From Streptococcus cuniculi (GTDB lineage: Bacteria > Bacillota > Bacilli > Lactobacillales > Streptococcaceae): 64,000 bases of DNA. Location of the stretch: assembly GCF_001921845.1 (NCBI RefSeq), contig NZ_MSJM01000004.1, forward strand, positions 62,001 through 126,000. The letters are read 5' to 3'. Positions within the stretch are counted from its first letter, which is position 1, and each line of letters starts with the position of its first letter. This document shows positions 19,777 to 28,793 of this stretch, in pieces. The notes under the pieces are model-generated. The model was not told the origin of the DNA and ran no database searches. It saw nothing but the letters and a program-made list of their open reading frames with translations. The position numbers and the translations under genes are program-made.

Positions 19777-22700
19777 TTATTCCTCATCTTTTTTGGTTTT
19801 GCGTGAGGCAGCAGCTAGTCCTAATAGGCCTAATACTCCTAAACCGTATGGCATTGCCTTATCTTGCTCACTACCAGTTCTTGGTAACTGCTTGTGCATT
19901 CTAGCTGGATTAGCGTGGACTTGGATTGAACCAGCCTGACCACCAGCATTCTTGCCACCTTTAGGGTCGCCTTTGTGGTCGCCGCCTTTAGGGTCGCCTT
20001 TGTGGTCACCACCGTTAGAGCCACCTTTCTGGTCGCCACCTTTAGAGCCGCCGTTCTGGTCGCCGCCTTTAGAGCCGCCGTTCTGGTCACTACCGTTAGA
20101 GCCACCTTTCTGGTCACTACCTTTAGAGCCACCTTTCTGGTCGCTACCGTTAGAGCCACCTTTCTGGTCGCTACCGTTAGAGCCACCTTTCTGGTCACTA
20201 CCGTTAGAGCCGCCGTTCTGGTCGCTACCGTTAGAGCCACTATGCTGATCATCACCCTTGTTTTGACCTGAATCGTCACCATTTGTAGCAGATGGTTTGC
20301 TTGAAGCGTCTTTCGGATCAGTCTTCTTAGCTACTTCTTCACCATCCGTAACACCATCATTGTCAGTATCAGGATTATTGATGTCAGTACCAAGTTCAAG
20401 CTCTTCACGGTTTGTGAGGCCATCATTGTCTGAATCTTCATCGAGGTTCAAGACTGGTTTGTCTGGGGTTTCGATACCAATTCCTACTTCGTGATGCGGT
20501 TTGCTTGATGGGTCTTTAGCATCAGTACCAGCTTTCTTCTCATCACCGTCTGACACACCATCTCCATCTGTATCATGACGACCTGGATCAGTACCATCAG
20601 CTTTTTCTTGACCATCACTTACACCATCTCCATCAGTATCTGATTTCAACGGATCAGTGTTGATTGCTTTTTCATCGCCATCTGACAAGCCATCGCCATC
20701 AGTATCTGATTTCAATGGATCAGTGTTCAATTCTTTTTCGTCACCGTCTGATAGACCATCACCATCTGAATCTGGGTTATTGATGTCAGTACCGTTTTCA
20801 AGCTCTTCGCCGTTGGTTACACCATCGTTGTCTGAATCTTCATCGAGGTTCAAGACTGGTTTATCTGGGGTTTCGATACCAATTCCTACTTCGTGGTGCG
20901 GTTTGCTTGATGGGTCTGTAGCATCAGTACCAGCTTTCTTCTCATCACCGTCTGACACACCATCACCATCGGTATCATGACGACCTGGATCAGTACCATC
21001 AGCTTTTTCTTGACCATCACTTACACCATCGCCATCAGTATCTGATTTCAACGGATCAGTGTTGATTGCTTTTTCATCACCATCTGACAAGCCGTCACCA
21101 TCTGTGTCTGGTTTCAACGGATCAGTGTTTAATTCTTTTTCATCACCGTCTGATAGACCATCACCATCTGAATCTGGGTTATTGATGTCAGTACCGTTTT
21201 CAAGCTCTTCGCCGTTGGTTACACCATCGTTGTCTGAATCTTCATCGAGGTTCAAGACTGGTTTATCTAGGTTGCCAATGCCAATTCCTACTTCATGATG
21301 TGGAGTGCTTGTTGCTGCTTTTGGATCAGTACCCTTAGATACTTCCTCACCATCAGTTACACCGTCGCCGTCGGTGTCTGGGTTGTTGAGGTCTGTACCT
21401 TTTTCAAGTTCTTCACCATTTGTGAGACCGTCATTATCTGAATCTTCATCGAGGTTCAAGACTGGTTTGTCTGGGTTGCCAATACCAATTCCTACTTCAT
21501 GATGTGGAGTGCTAGTCGCTGCTTTTGGATCAGTACCCTTAGATACTTCCTCACCATCAGTTACACCGTCGCCGTCTGTATCTGGGTTGTTAAGGTCGGT
21601 ACCTTTTTCAAGTTCCTCACCATTTGTGAGACCGTCACCATCTGCATCCTCATCAAGGTTCAAGACTGGCTTATCTGGGTTGCCAATGCCAATTCCTATT
21701 TCAAGTTCCTCACCATTTGTGAGACCGTCACCATCTGCATCCTCATCAAGGTTCAAGACTGGTTTGTCTGGGGTTTCTGTACCTGTACCCACTTCATGGT
21801 GCGGAGTGCTTGTAGAAACAGTTGGGTCTGTGCCTTTCTTGACTTCCTCTCCATCGTTCACACCGTCGCCGTCTGTGTCTGGGTTGTTGAGGTCGGTACC
21901 TTTTTCAAGTTCCTCACCATTTGTGAGACCGTCATTATCTGAATCTTCATCGAGGTTCAAGACTGGTTTGTCTGGCGTTTCAATGCCTGTACCAATTTCA
22001 TGGTTCGGCTTGCTAGTCGCAACAGTTGGATCACTTCCCTTAGATACTTCTTCGCCGTCAGTTACACCGTCGCCGTCTGTGTCTGGGTTATTGAGGTCAG
22101 TACCTTTTTCAAGCTCTTCACCGTTTGTGAGACCGTCACCGTCTGCGTCCTCATCAAGGTTCAAGACTGGTTTGTCTGGCGTTTCAATGCCAGTTCCAAT
22201 TTCGTGGTGTGGAGTGCTTGTAGAAACAGTTGGATCAGTACCCTTAGATACTTCCTCACCATCAGTTACACCGTCGCCGTCTGTATCTGGGGTGTTGAGG
22301 TCAGTACCTTTTTCAAGCTCTTCACCATTTGTGAGACCATCATTGTCTGCGTCCTCATCAAGGTTCAAGACTGGCTTGTCTGGGGTTTCAATGCCAGTTC
22401 CAATTTCGTGGTTTGGCTTGCTAGTCGCAACAGTTGGATCTGTGCCTTTCTTGACTTCTTCACCATCGTTCACGCCGTCTTCATCAGTATCGGCGCTATT
22501 TGGATTGGTACCAAGTTCTTTTTCTTTGCCATCTGACAAACCATCATTGTCTGAATCTGGGTTCAATGGGTCGGTTCCATCTGCTTTTTCATCGCCGTCA
22601 TTTACACCATCATTATCGCTGTCTGCGTTATTTGGATCAGTACCGTCTGCGATTTCTTGGTCATCAGACACACCATCGCCGTCAGTATCCTTAGGTGTTT

Positions 22701-25700
22701 CAACTGGTTTAGAAGCTGGATCTTTTGGATCGGTACCCTTAGATACTTCCTCACCATCGTTCACACCATCTTCATCAGTATCGGCGCTATTTGGATTGGT
22801 ACCAAGTTCTTTTTCCTTGCCATCTGACAAACCATCATTATCTGAATCTGGATTCAATGGGTCGGTTCCATCTGCTTTTTCATCGCCGTCATTTACACCA
22901 TCATTATCGCTGTCTGCGTTATTTGGATCAGTACCGTCTGCGATTTCTTGGTCATCTGACACGCCATCGCCGTCTGTATCCTTAGGTGTTTCAACTGGTT
23001 TAGAAGCTGGATCTTTTGGATCAGTTCCCTTAGACACTTCTTCGCCATCGTTCACGCCATCTTCATCAGTATCGGCGCTATTTGGATTGGTACCAAGTTC
23101 TTTTTCCTTGCCATCTGACAAACCATCATTATCTGAATCTGGATTCAATGGGTTAGTACCATCGGTTTTCTCAACGCCATCTGATACACCGTCATTATCT
23201 GAATCTGGGTTCAATGGGTTGGTACCATCGGTTTTCTCAACGCCATCTGATACACCATCATTATCTGAATCTGGGTTCAATGGGTTGGTACCATCTGCTT
23301 TTTCATCGCTGTCTGATACACCGTCATTATCTGAATCGCCATTCAATGGGTTGGTACCATCGGTTTTCTCAACGCCATCTGATACACCGTCATTATCTGA
23401 ATCTGGATTCAATGGGTTAGTACCATCTGCTTTTTCATCGCTGTCTGATACGCCATCATTGTCTGAATCTGGGCTCAATGGGTTGGTACCATCGGTTTTC
23501 TCAACGCCATCTGATACACCGTCATTATCTGAATCTGGATTCAATGGGTTAGTACCATCTGCTTTTTCATCGCTGTCTGATACACCATCATTGTCTGAAT
23601 CTGGGCTCAATGGGTTAGTACCATCTGCTTTTTCATCGCTGTCTGATACGCCATCATTGTCTGAATCTGGGTTCAATGGGTCTGTGCCATCAGTTTTTTC
23701 ATCACCGTCAGACACACCATCATTGTCGCTATCTGCGCTATTTGGATCAGTACCGTCAGCTTTTTCATCACTATCAGAAACACCGTCGTTATCTGAATCG
23801 CCATTCAATGGGTTGGTACCGTCTGCTTTTTCATCACCATCAGACACACCATCGTTATCTGAATCTGGATTCAATGGATCAGTACCATCTGCTTTTTCAT
23901 CGCCGTCATTTACACCATCATTATCGCTATCTACGTTATTTGGATCAGTACCGTCTGCGATTTCTTGGTCATCTGACACGCCATCGCCGTCAGTATCTTT
24001 GTCTGCGTCATGAATGATTGTAACAGGAACCTCAAGCTCATCTGTTGAATGGTCTGGGTAGGTCACCACTACTGGGACAGTATACGTACCCGGTGTGGTT
24101 GGAAGTTCTGCACCATCTTTCAACGTAACAGTTCCGTCACCCTTGTTCTCTACTGCACCTGTGACGTCAGCTTCGGTCAACTCGCCCTCTTTCTTCTCTA
24201 TTGGAGTGGTTGGAGCGGTTGGATTGTACTTGTCCTTGTCCGCTACACGAGTGACTTCGACTGGTACATTAACCGTTTCCTTACTGCCGTCTGCGTAGGT
24301 CACTTCAACTGGAACAGGGTGAGTACCGACAGTTGTTGGAATATCACCTTTAACCACTTTATCAGTGATAGTAGCACCATCTGGAGCTGTAACGGCGTTG
24401 GTCACATCGTCAGCTGTCACAGGGCTTGTTTCTGGTTTGGTAACCTTAGTCACGGTTGGCTGATACTTGTCCTTATCCGCTACACGGGTGACTTCGACTG
24501 GTACATTAACCGTTTCCTTACTGCCGTCTGCGTAGGTCACTTCAACTGGAACTGTTCCTGAACCGACTGCCGTTGGAATGTTACCTGTAACACGCTTGTT
24601 GGTAATCGTTGCACCATTTGGAGCTGCAACGGCGTTGGTTACATCGGTCGCGGTGATTGGTGTAGTTTCTGGTTTGGTAACCTTAGTTACGGTTGGTTGG
24701 TACTTGTCTTTATCTGCGACACGAGTAATCTCAACTGGAACGTTGACGGTTTCCTTACTGCCATCACCATAGGTCACTTCGACTGGAACAGTGCCAGTGC
24801 CGACTGTGGTTGGAAGGTTGCCTGTAACACGCTTGTTGGTAATACGAGCGCCCCTTGGTGTGCCGACTGCGTTTTTCACGTCATCAGCGGTCACTGGGCT
24901 TGTTTCTGGCTTGGTAACCTTAGTTACGGTTGGTTGGTACTTATCTTTGTCCTCTACCTTAATTGCTCTTGTACTTCCTGCAATCCGGTTATATGGATTC
25001 CGTTCACCAGATAATGTCATCCCTGCCAAGAATGGTAGGTCTCCCCTAACATTGGGAGCAATTTCTCCAGTCACAACCATACGATACGCAGCCCTTCCAG
25101 GATTTTCCCAAGAAGCATACACTTCATTCATCTGATTTCTTAGGTTGGTATTTAGAAAGTCTTTAAATCCAGTATCGTCACCACGCGCTACACGAGTATC
25201 CCATAAATTATCAAATCCCCCGTTTGCTCTTGAACCTACAAAACGAGAAATCCCAGTATGAAAACCAGTCGAATCAACACTCCATTCTGGCTTCCACTGA
25301 TGATTCACTTCAACACCAGCATCATATTTTTCAATCGAGTTGACCGTTACCCCTGACGGTATCGCAAAGTAGATAAAGGGTCTAGCAGTCCATGGCTCAT
25401 TTGCAAGGTTATACTGGATATCCCACACAACCGTTTTCTTACCAGTTCTAGCATCGGTCAGAATCTGTTGGGTGTAGACGACTGACTTGTCCACATTTTC
25501 AATTTTCTCATTTCTTAGGATAAGCCCACTACTGTTAAGAGCCTTAAAAGAGCCATCTGACTGCCGCTCAACAAGTCGGAACCCTGTCCCTTCAGGGAAT
25601 TTTTGTGCCGCCCGCACGGTCTTGCTGGCTTCAATCTCGTAAGTCGCTCCTTGATAACGAATGGTCACAGTACCATCAGGACCGACAAAGACGACATCTG

Positions 25701-26574
25701 CGGTCAGTTGAGGGTTGGCTTTCAAGACACGTCTCGCAATGCGCTCACGGTCATAGTCTGTCAGCATGGTAATGTCTGCTACCACAACTTGTTGTGGCAT
25801 TACTGGCACAAATACTGGTGCAGTTGCTACTTTTTCAGCTGGTTTTTCTTCTGGTTGTGCTACAGCAACCGTAGCTTCTGGCGCTACCTGTTCTTCACTT
25901 GCTGTTTCAGCTTTCGCTTCAGCTGGCTTTTCTGCTCTTACTTCACTTGGTGCTACTGGCTTCACACCGTTTAAGGCCTTATCTGCTGCCTGCAAGGCTT
26001 TCAAAGCCTGATCCACTTCCTCTTGAGTGGCACGGTCATTTTTTAGTAAGGCCTTAGCTGCTTCAAGGGCTTTATCATAGTCTGCCTTGGTCGTCGCATA
26101 GACATAGCGGTCTTCTTCTGCGACATGCGCTAGGCGCTCCACTTCTGCTTGTAGGGCTGTTTTGTCAGCGGGCTGAACTGCCACATCTGCTGATGTCGCT
26201 TCTGGCTTTGTTTCTGACGCATCTGCCACTGGTGTTTCTGAACTTGCAGGGCTCTCTTGGCTGCTAGCCTGTTCACTAGTAGCTGTCTCTGTAACTGCTG
26301 AAGCTACGGTTTCAGGAGCCACAAGATTTTCTGGAGCGCTCGCTTCTACACTTGCAGCGGTCTCTGTAACAGTTGAAATTGCGGTTTCAGGAGCTGCAAG
26401 ACCATCTGTTCCTGCTGGTTCACTGACCACCGTCTCTGCAACGCTTGAAGCTACTGTTTCAGGTTCTTCAGCTAAAGCCGTTGGCGTACCAACAATCAGG
26501 GCACCCAAAAAGACTGAAAATACCCCGACTTTAAACTTTCTTATTGAAAATCGTTCCTGTCGTTTAAAAAACAT
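19777..26574 (-). CDS. Giant LPRTG wall-anchored surface protein with Rib-like and TSP3-like calcium repeats
   Basis: A 2265-residue cell-wall protein, probably an adhesin or long stalk. In order: a YSIRK-type signal peptide (FSIRKFKVGVFS, cleavage near residue 35); an Ala/Glu/Thr-rich stretch; a FIVAR-like helical segment around 150-205; a non-repeat domain to about 540; three Rib-like repeats of about 79 residues (KYQPTVTKVTKPE) and a divergent fourth to about 855; some 1200 residues of 22-residue DxDxDG repeats (DSDNDGVSDGDEKADGTDP) like thrombospondin type 3 calcium sites; a Gly/Ser/Asp/Gln linker; then LPRTG near 2230, a hydrophobic helix and a charged tail for sortase A. AAGGAG precedes ATG 26574. 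Calcium binding is inferred from the Asp spacing; ligand unknown. Confidence 0.92.
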   Translation of the reverse strand: MFFKRQERFSIRKFKVGVFSVFLGALIVGTPTALAEEPETVASSVAETVVSEPAGTDGLAAPETAISTVTETAASVEASAPENLVAPETVASAVTETATSEQASSQESPASSETPVADASETKPEATSADVAVQPADKTALQAEVERLAHVAEEDRYVYATTKADYDKALEAAKALLKNDRATQEEVDQALKALQAADKALNGVKPVAPSEVRAEKPAEAKAETASEEQVAPEATVAVAQPEEKPAEKVATAPVFVPVMPQQVVVADITMLTDYDRERIARRVLKANPQLTADVVFVGPDGTVTIRYQGATYEIEASKTVRAAQKFPEGTGFRLVERQSDGSFKALNSSGLILRNEKIENVDKSVVYTQQILTDARTGKKTVVWDIQYNLANEPWTARPFIYFAIPSGVTVNSIEKYDAGVEVNHQWKPEWSVDSTGFHTGISRFVGSRANGGFDNLWDTRVARGDDTGFKDFLNTNLRNQMNEVYASWENPGRAAYRMVVTGEIAPNVRGDLPFLAGMTLSGERNPYNRIAGSTRAIKVEDKDKYQPTVTKVTKPETSPVTADDVKNAVGTPRGARITNKRVTGNLPTTVGTGTVPVEVTYGDGSKETVNVPVEITRVADKDKYQPTVTKVTKPETTPITATDVTNAVAAPNGATITNKRVTGNIPTAVGSGTVPVEVTYADGSKETVNVPVEVTRVADKDKYQPTVTKVTKPETSPVTADDVTNAVTAPDGATITDKVVKGDIPTTVGTHPVPVEVTYADGSKETVNVPVEVTRVADKDKYNPTAPTTPIEKKEGELTEADVTGAVENKGDGTVTLKDGAELPTTPGTYTVPVVVTYPDHSTDELEVPVTIIHDADKDTDGDGVSDDQEIADGTDPNNVDSDNDGVNDGDEKADGTDPLNPDSDNDGVSDGDEKADGTNPLNGDSDNDGVSDSDEKADGTDPNSADSDNDGVSDGDEKTDGTDPLNPDSDNDGVSDSDEKADGTNPLSPDSDNDGVSDSDEKADGTNPLNPDSDNDGVSDGVEKTDGTNPLSPDSDNDGVSDSDEKADGTNPLNPDSDNDGVSDGVEKTDGTNPLNGDSDNDGVSDSDEKADGTNPLNPDSDNDGVSDGVEKTDGTNPLNPDSDNDGVSDGVEKTDGTNPLNPDSDNDGLSDGKEKELGTNPNSADTDEDGVNDGEEVSKGTDPKDPASKPVETPKDTDGDGVSDDQEIADGTDPNNADSDNDGVNDGDEKADGTDPLNPDSDNDGLSDGKEKELGTNPNSADTDEDGVNDGEEVSKGTDPKDPASKPVETPKDTDGDGVSDDQEIADGTDPNNADSDNDGVNDGDEKADGTDPLNPDSDNDGLSDGKEKELGTNPNSADTDEDGVNDGEEVKKGTDPTVATSKPNHEIGTGIETPDKPVLNLDEDADNDGLTNGEELEKGTDLNTPDTDGDGVTDGEEVSKGTDPTVSTSTPHHEIGTGIETPDKPVLNLDEDADGDGLTNGEELEKGTDLNNPDTDGDGVTDGEEVSKGSDPTVATSKPNHEIGTGIETPDKPVLNLDEDSDNDGLTNGEELEKGTDLNNPDTDGDGVNDGEEVKKGTDPTVSTSTPHHEVGTGTETPDKPVLNLDEDADGDGLTNGEELEIGIGIGNPDKPVLNLDEDADGDGLTNGEELEKGTDLNNPDTDGDGVTDGEEVSKGTDPKAATSTPHHEVGIGIGNPDKPVLNLDEDSDNDGLTNGEELEKGTDLNNPDTDGDGVTDGEEVSKGTDPKAATSTPHHEVGIGIGNLDKPVLNLDEDSDNDGVTNGEELENGTDINNPDSDGDGLSDGDEKELNTDPLKPDTDGDGLSDGDEKAINTDPLKSDTDGDGVSDGQEKADGTDPGRHDTDGDGVSDGDEKKAGTDATDPSSKPHHEVGIGIETPDKPVLNLDEDSDNDGVTNGEELENGTDINNPDSDGDGLSDGDEKELNTDPLKSDTDGDGLSDGDEKAINTDPLKSDTDGDGVSDGQEKADGTDPGRHDTDGDGVSDGDEKKAGTDAKDPSSKPHHEVGIGIETPDKPVLNLDEDSDNDGLTNREELELGTDINNPDTDNDGVTDGEEVAKKTDPKDASSKPSATNGDDSGQNKGDDQHSGSNGSDQNGGSNGSDQKGGSNGSDQKGGSNGSDQKGGSKGSDQKGGSNGSDQNGGSKGGDQNGGSKGGDQKGGSNGGDHKGDPKGGDHKGDPKGGKNAGGQAGSIQVHANPARMHKQLPRTGSEQDKAMPYGLGVLGLLGLAAASRKTKKDEE
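20283..24010 (-). repeat. TSP3-like repeat array (66-bp basic unit, three higher-order units)
   Basis: The first block is 22-residue (66-bp) units in series. It then passes into a 97-residue four-repeat cassette ending PASKPVETPK, a 68-residue cassette opening HEIGTGIETPDKPVLN, and a cassette of about 133 residues with ENGTDINNPD. One 68-residue unit near 21690-21725 is cut short at EELEIGIGIG, as expected from slippage or unequal exchange. Confidence 0.9.
24010..24960 (-). repeat. Rib-like domain repeats
   Basis: Three near-identical units of about 237 bp plus one divergent unit encode KYQPTVTKVTKPE... VPVEVTYADGSKETVNVPVE. The nucleotide identity among the first three suggests recent duplication. 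Confidence 0.8.
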
Positions 26575-27173
26575 TCTTTTCTCCTTTTTTCTTGATTTTG
26601 AACGAATGATAAACCATCCTCGGACCCATCTCCTAGGTCCTTATTTTCCAAACAACTACATTCCACCTTTCTTTTCGTGATAAAAAATAGAGGCCTGATA
26701 CAAACCCCCATTTCAAAGATAGATAGGCAAGAGTACCGAAACTCTCGTCTACCTTGACTTTTAGGCAGTAACACGATACAATAAGAATACCACTAATTAT
26801 TGTGTGTTGGTCAGCCAATCACCCCCGGTTGTCTGACGCACTTTTTGCTTGTTGCCAGATTCCGGAAATGCTACTTCTCTTCTCGGATACCTCCCAATAC
26901 TGTGTTTTTTTGAAAGGGAAGGATTGTGAACTGTATTCCTTACATATTTGCAACTGATTTAGGGATTTGGATGATCACTCTGCAAGTATATGCGAAAAAG
27001 TTTGGTAGTAAATGGGAGCTATCCGCAGAAAGAGATGTACATTTTATACCTACTCTTCAATAGGTATAACAAAAAAATCAAGAGGTTGATTTCTTTATTA
27101 TATCTATTGCCAACTTCCTATCCCCATGGAACCGTTATCAGGTAAGCAAAAACATAGACATCTATTTTTTGTG
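26575..27173. other. Long intergenic region with no clear gene
   Basis: About 600 nt between the wall-protein gene and the XRE regulator operator. I see no convincing ORF, RNA gene or consensus promoter. A TGGTATTCT near 26786-26794 on the minus strand is a weak extended -10 candidate for the wall protein and would give a leader of about 200 nt. Confidence 0.4.
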
Positions 27174-27214
27174 TAATCAACTGATTATACGCCTATTATA
27201 TAATCATTTGATTA
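27174..27214. promoter_or_regulatory. Double palindromic operator of the XRE gene
   Basis: Two copies of TAATCA-NN-TGATTA, TAATCAACTGATTA at 27174-27187 and TAATCATTTGATTA at 27201-27214, centres 27 bp apart. A TATAAT at 27199-27204 overlaps the second. Binding there should block transcription; autoregulation by the adjacent XRE protein is the simplest inference. Confidence 0.7.
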
Positions 27215-27265
27215 CCTTGTCAATACATTTGCCTCAATATTTTATATTTTTTAGAAAGAAAACCG

Positions 27266-27619
27266 ATGTTTACAAAACGACTAAAAGATTTACGCCTCAA
27301 AGCTGGTCTCACCCAGCGTGAAATCGCGGATTATTTCAAGACAAGCCCGCAAAGTTATGCCCAGTGGGAAAAAGGTCTCCGCAAGCCCACAAGCGACAGT
27401 TTAGAAAAACTCGCCCATTATTTTGACGTTTCAACCGACTACCTCCTCGGCAAGTCCGAACTCAAGCAACACTCTAGCACCCTCCTCACCGAAGCCGAAC
27501 AAGCCTTCCGCACCGCCATCGACACCTACCAACTCACTCCCGACGCACAAGACACCCTCAAGAAAGAACTCGCAACCTTCATCGAACAGCGCGCCAAAGA
27601 CCTCACCGCAGACAACTAA
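27266..27619 (+). CDS. XRE-family transcriptional regulator
   Basis: A 117-residue protein with an N-terminal HTH_3 domain (residues 4-60: LKDLRLKAGLTQREIADYF, SPQSYAQWEKGLRKPTSD) and a helical C-terminus that may dimerise. It stands alone on the plus strand between the wall-protein gene and the toxin cassettes. A pair of identical-arm palindromes lies 50-90 nt upstream. The coding region is notably rich in C on the plus strand, unlike the surrounding AT-rich spacer. Whether it controls the wall protein or the toxins is not shown. Confidence 0.85.
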   Translation: MFTKRLKDLRLKAGLTQREIADYFKTSPQSYAQWEKGLRKPTSDSLEKLAHYFDVSTDYLLGKSELKQHSSTLLTEAEQAFRTAIDTYQLTPDAQDTLKKELATFIEQRAKDLTADN

Positions 27620-27731
27620 AGCGCGCTTCCCGCACCCTACACAGTGCTATTCTCCCTAATGCAAAAGCATACCGTAACCTTTTTCTACCATCTCCCTTGC
27701 CAACCATCAAAAAACATGGTATAATGACAAC

Positions 27732-27849
27732 AGAAAAGGAGCTGGACTGCAATCCAACTCCCACGTAGAACCGTTTAAGACGGTGGCTCAGTTTAACGAT
27801 TTAATCTCGTCCTACTTCACCAAAAGTTTCAAGACGGGATTATTTTTTA
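27732..27849 (+). ncRNA. Antisense RNA of toxin cassette 1
   Basis: Promoter TTGCCA (27697-27702), 17 nt, TATAAT (27720-27725). The RNA has a stem-loop from GGAGCTGGA and its partner and an ACCGTTTAAGACGGT hairpin, and ends in a stem (TAATCTCGTC / GACGGGATTA) plus U run. The last part overlaps the 3' end of the convergent toxin gene. Confidence 0.7.
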
Positions 27850-27944
27850 TCTCGAAGCAGGATTAAAGCAACTACAAGTGTTAATAAACTGATGGTAAAT
27901 CCACCAAATCCTAACATAACTTGCAATGCCTCTGCAACTGACAA
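27840..27944 (-). CDS. Type I toxin, Hol_Tox/TxpA-like, copy 1
   Basis: A 34-residue single-helix membrane peptide: SVAEALQVMLGFGGF, then TISLLTLVVALILL and a basic RDKK tail. This matches the putative holin-like toxin family related to TxpA/BsrG of Bacillus. I use the TTG at 27944, which has AGAAAGGAG 7 nt upstream, as for the other two copies. An in-frame ATG at 27986 with a weaker GGGGTGG site would add 14 residues. Promoter on the minus strand: TGATATAAT at 28040-28048. The stop codon lies inside the shared terminator with the antisense RNA. Confidence 0.75.
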   Translation of the reverse strand: MSVAEALQVMLGFGGFTISLLTLVVALILLRDKK

Positions 27945-28138
27945 GATGCTACTCCTTTCTAAGTGGATTTCTGTACTTACATTCATAAGCACCACCCCTT
28001 TCAAAATTTGTAGCCACCGTCTCACTTTTCTACTGGATTATTATATCATACCTTTGCATGGATGAACAAGTAAAAGATACATCATTTTTTAAGAAAGTAC
28101 CTACTTGCATTCTCCATGTAAAATGGTATAATGATAAT

Positions 28139-28250
28139 AGAAAAGGAGTTGAGCAGCAACTCAACTCCCATGTAGAACCGTTTAAGACGGTGGCTCGTTT
28201 TAGTTAAAAAATAACCGTTAACTTGCCAAAGTTGGGACGGTTATTTTTTT
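28139..28250 (+). ncRNA. Antisense RNA of toxin cassette 2
   Basis: Promoter TTGCAT (28105-28110), 16 nt, TATAAT (28127-28132), extended by TGG. Same hairpin series as cassette 1, ending in AATAACCGT ... ACGGTTATT plus a U run that also ends the convergent toxin message. Confidence 0.7.
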
Positions 28251-28345
28251 GATTTGTCTTTGAAGATTTTATAGCACAAGCCTATCAAGCTGATAGTAAA
28301 ACTACCGAACATGAATAGAACTTCCACCACTTCAAATGCTGTCAA
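28241..28345 (-). CDS. Type I toxin, Hol_Tox-like, copy 2
   Basis: A 34-residue peptide from a TTG start: TAFEVVEVLFMFGSFTISL followed by IGLCYKIFKDKSKK. One hydrophobic helix and a basic tail. An in-frame stop lies two codons upstream, so TTG is the only sensible start; GGAAAGGAGG stands in front. Identical in sequence to copy 3 and diverged from copy 1. Promoter TGATATAAT at 28444-28452 on the minus strand. Confidence 0.78.
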   Translation of the reverse strand: MTAFEVVEVLFMFGSFTISLIGLCYKIFKDKSKK

Positions 28346-28388
28346 AAATTAGCCCCTCCTTTCCGTTAGATTTTGATGATTTGCCCAT
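28332..28388 (-). CDS. Upstream ORF overlapping toxin 2 start
   Basis: An 18-codon frame, MGKSSKSNGKEGLIFDSI, with AGGTAGGTGA upstream. It passes through the toxin ribosome site and TTG in another frame and stops 13 nt inside the toxin gene. The same ORF, with two substitutions, precedes toxin 3. Likely couples or limits toxin translation. Confidence 0.5.
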   Translation of the reverse strand: MGKSSKSNGKEGLIFDSI

Positions 28389-28541
28389 AGGCCTCACCTA
28401 CCTTTCAGAACAAGGAGCCACCGTCTCACTTTTCTACTGGACTATTATATCATACCTTTGCATGGATGAACAAGTAAAAGATACATCATTTTTTAAGAAA
28501 GTACCTACTTGCATTATCCATGTAAAATGGTATAATGATAA

Positions 28542-28655
28542 TAGAAAAGGAGTTGGACGGCAATCCAACTCCCACGTAGAACCGTTTAAGACGGTGGCTC
28601 GTTTTAGCTATTAAAAATAACCGCTACTGGCCAAAGTATTGACGGTTATTTTTTT
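28542..28655 (+). ncRNA. Antisense RNA of toxin cassette 3
   Basis: Promoter TTGCAT (28509-28514), 16 nt, TATAAT (28531-28536). GGAGTTGGA stem-loop, ACCGTTTAAGACGGT hairpin and a bidirectional AATAACCG / CGGTTATT terminator, as in cassette 2. Confidence 0.7.
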
Positions 28656-28750
28656 GATTTGTCTTTGAAGATTTTATAGCACAAGCCTATCAAGCTGATA
28701 GTAAAACTACCGAACATGAATAGAACTTCCACCACTTCAAATGCTGTCAA
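28646..28750 (-). CDS. Type I toxin, Hol_Tox-like, copy 3
   Basis: Same 34-residue product as copy 2, from TTG 28750 with GGAAAGGAGG upstream. The minus-strand promoter is TGGTATAAT at 28849-28857. The cassette is a near-exact duplicate of cassette 2, including its antisense promoter, so the two arose by recent tandem duplication of about 400 bp. Confidence 0.78.
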   Translation of the reverse strand: MTAFEVVEVLFMFGSFTISLIGLCYKIFKDKSKK

Positions 28751-28793
28751 AAATTAGCCCCTCCTTTCCGTTAGATTTTGATGAACTGTCCAT
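28737..28793 (-). CDS. Upstream ORF overlapping toxin 3 start
   Basis: MDSSSKSNGKEGLIFDSI, 18 codons, same position and frame relation as in cassette 2. Confidence 0.5.
   Translation of the reverse strand: MDSSSKSNGKEGLIFDSI

Noticed and set aside
19952..20271. Short plus-strand frames rich in PPLEPPFWS
   Set aside because: Antisense image of the Gly/Ser/Asp linker repeats of the wall protein.
22500..24010. CRISPR-like regular repetition
   Set aside because: Units of 66 bp are contiguous, in frame and encode protein; there are no spacers and no cas genes.
21509..24013. An 834-codon open frame on the plus strand inside the wall-protein gene
   Set aside because: It is the complement of the DxDxDG repeats; low-complexity Ser/Pro translation with no own ribosome site. 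The minus-strand frame has signal peptide, domains and sorting signal.
26541..26774. A 77-codon frame overlapping the wall-protein start
   Set aside because: No ribosome site, no family resemblance, and it overlaps the signal-peptide coding region in another frame.
28336..28614. A 92-codon plus-strand frame through the toxin cassettes
   Set aside because: It is antisense to toxin 2 and crosses a terminator and two promoters; the convergent toxin/RNA reading explains the sequence.
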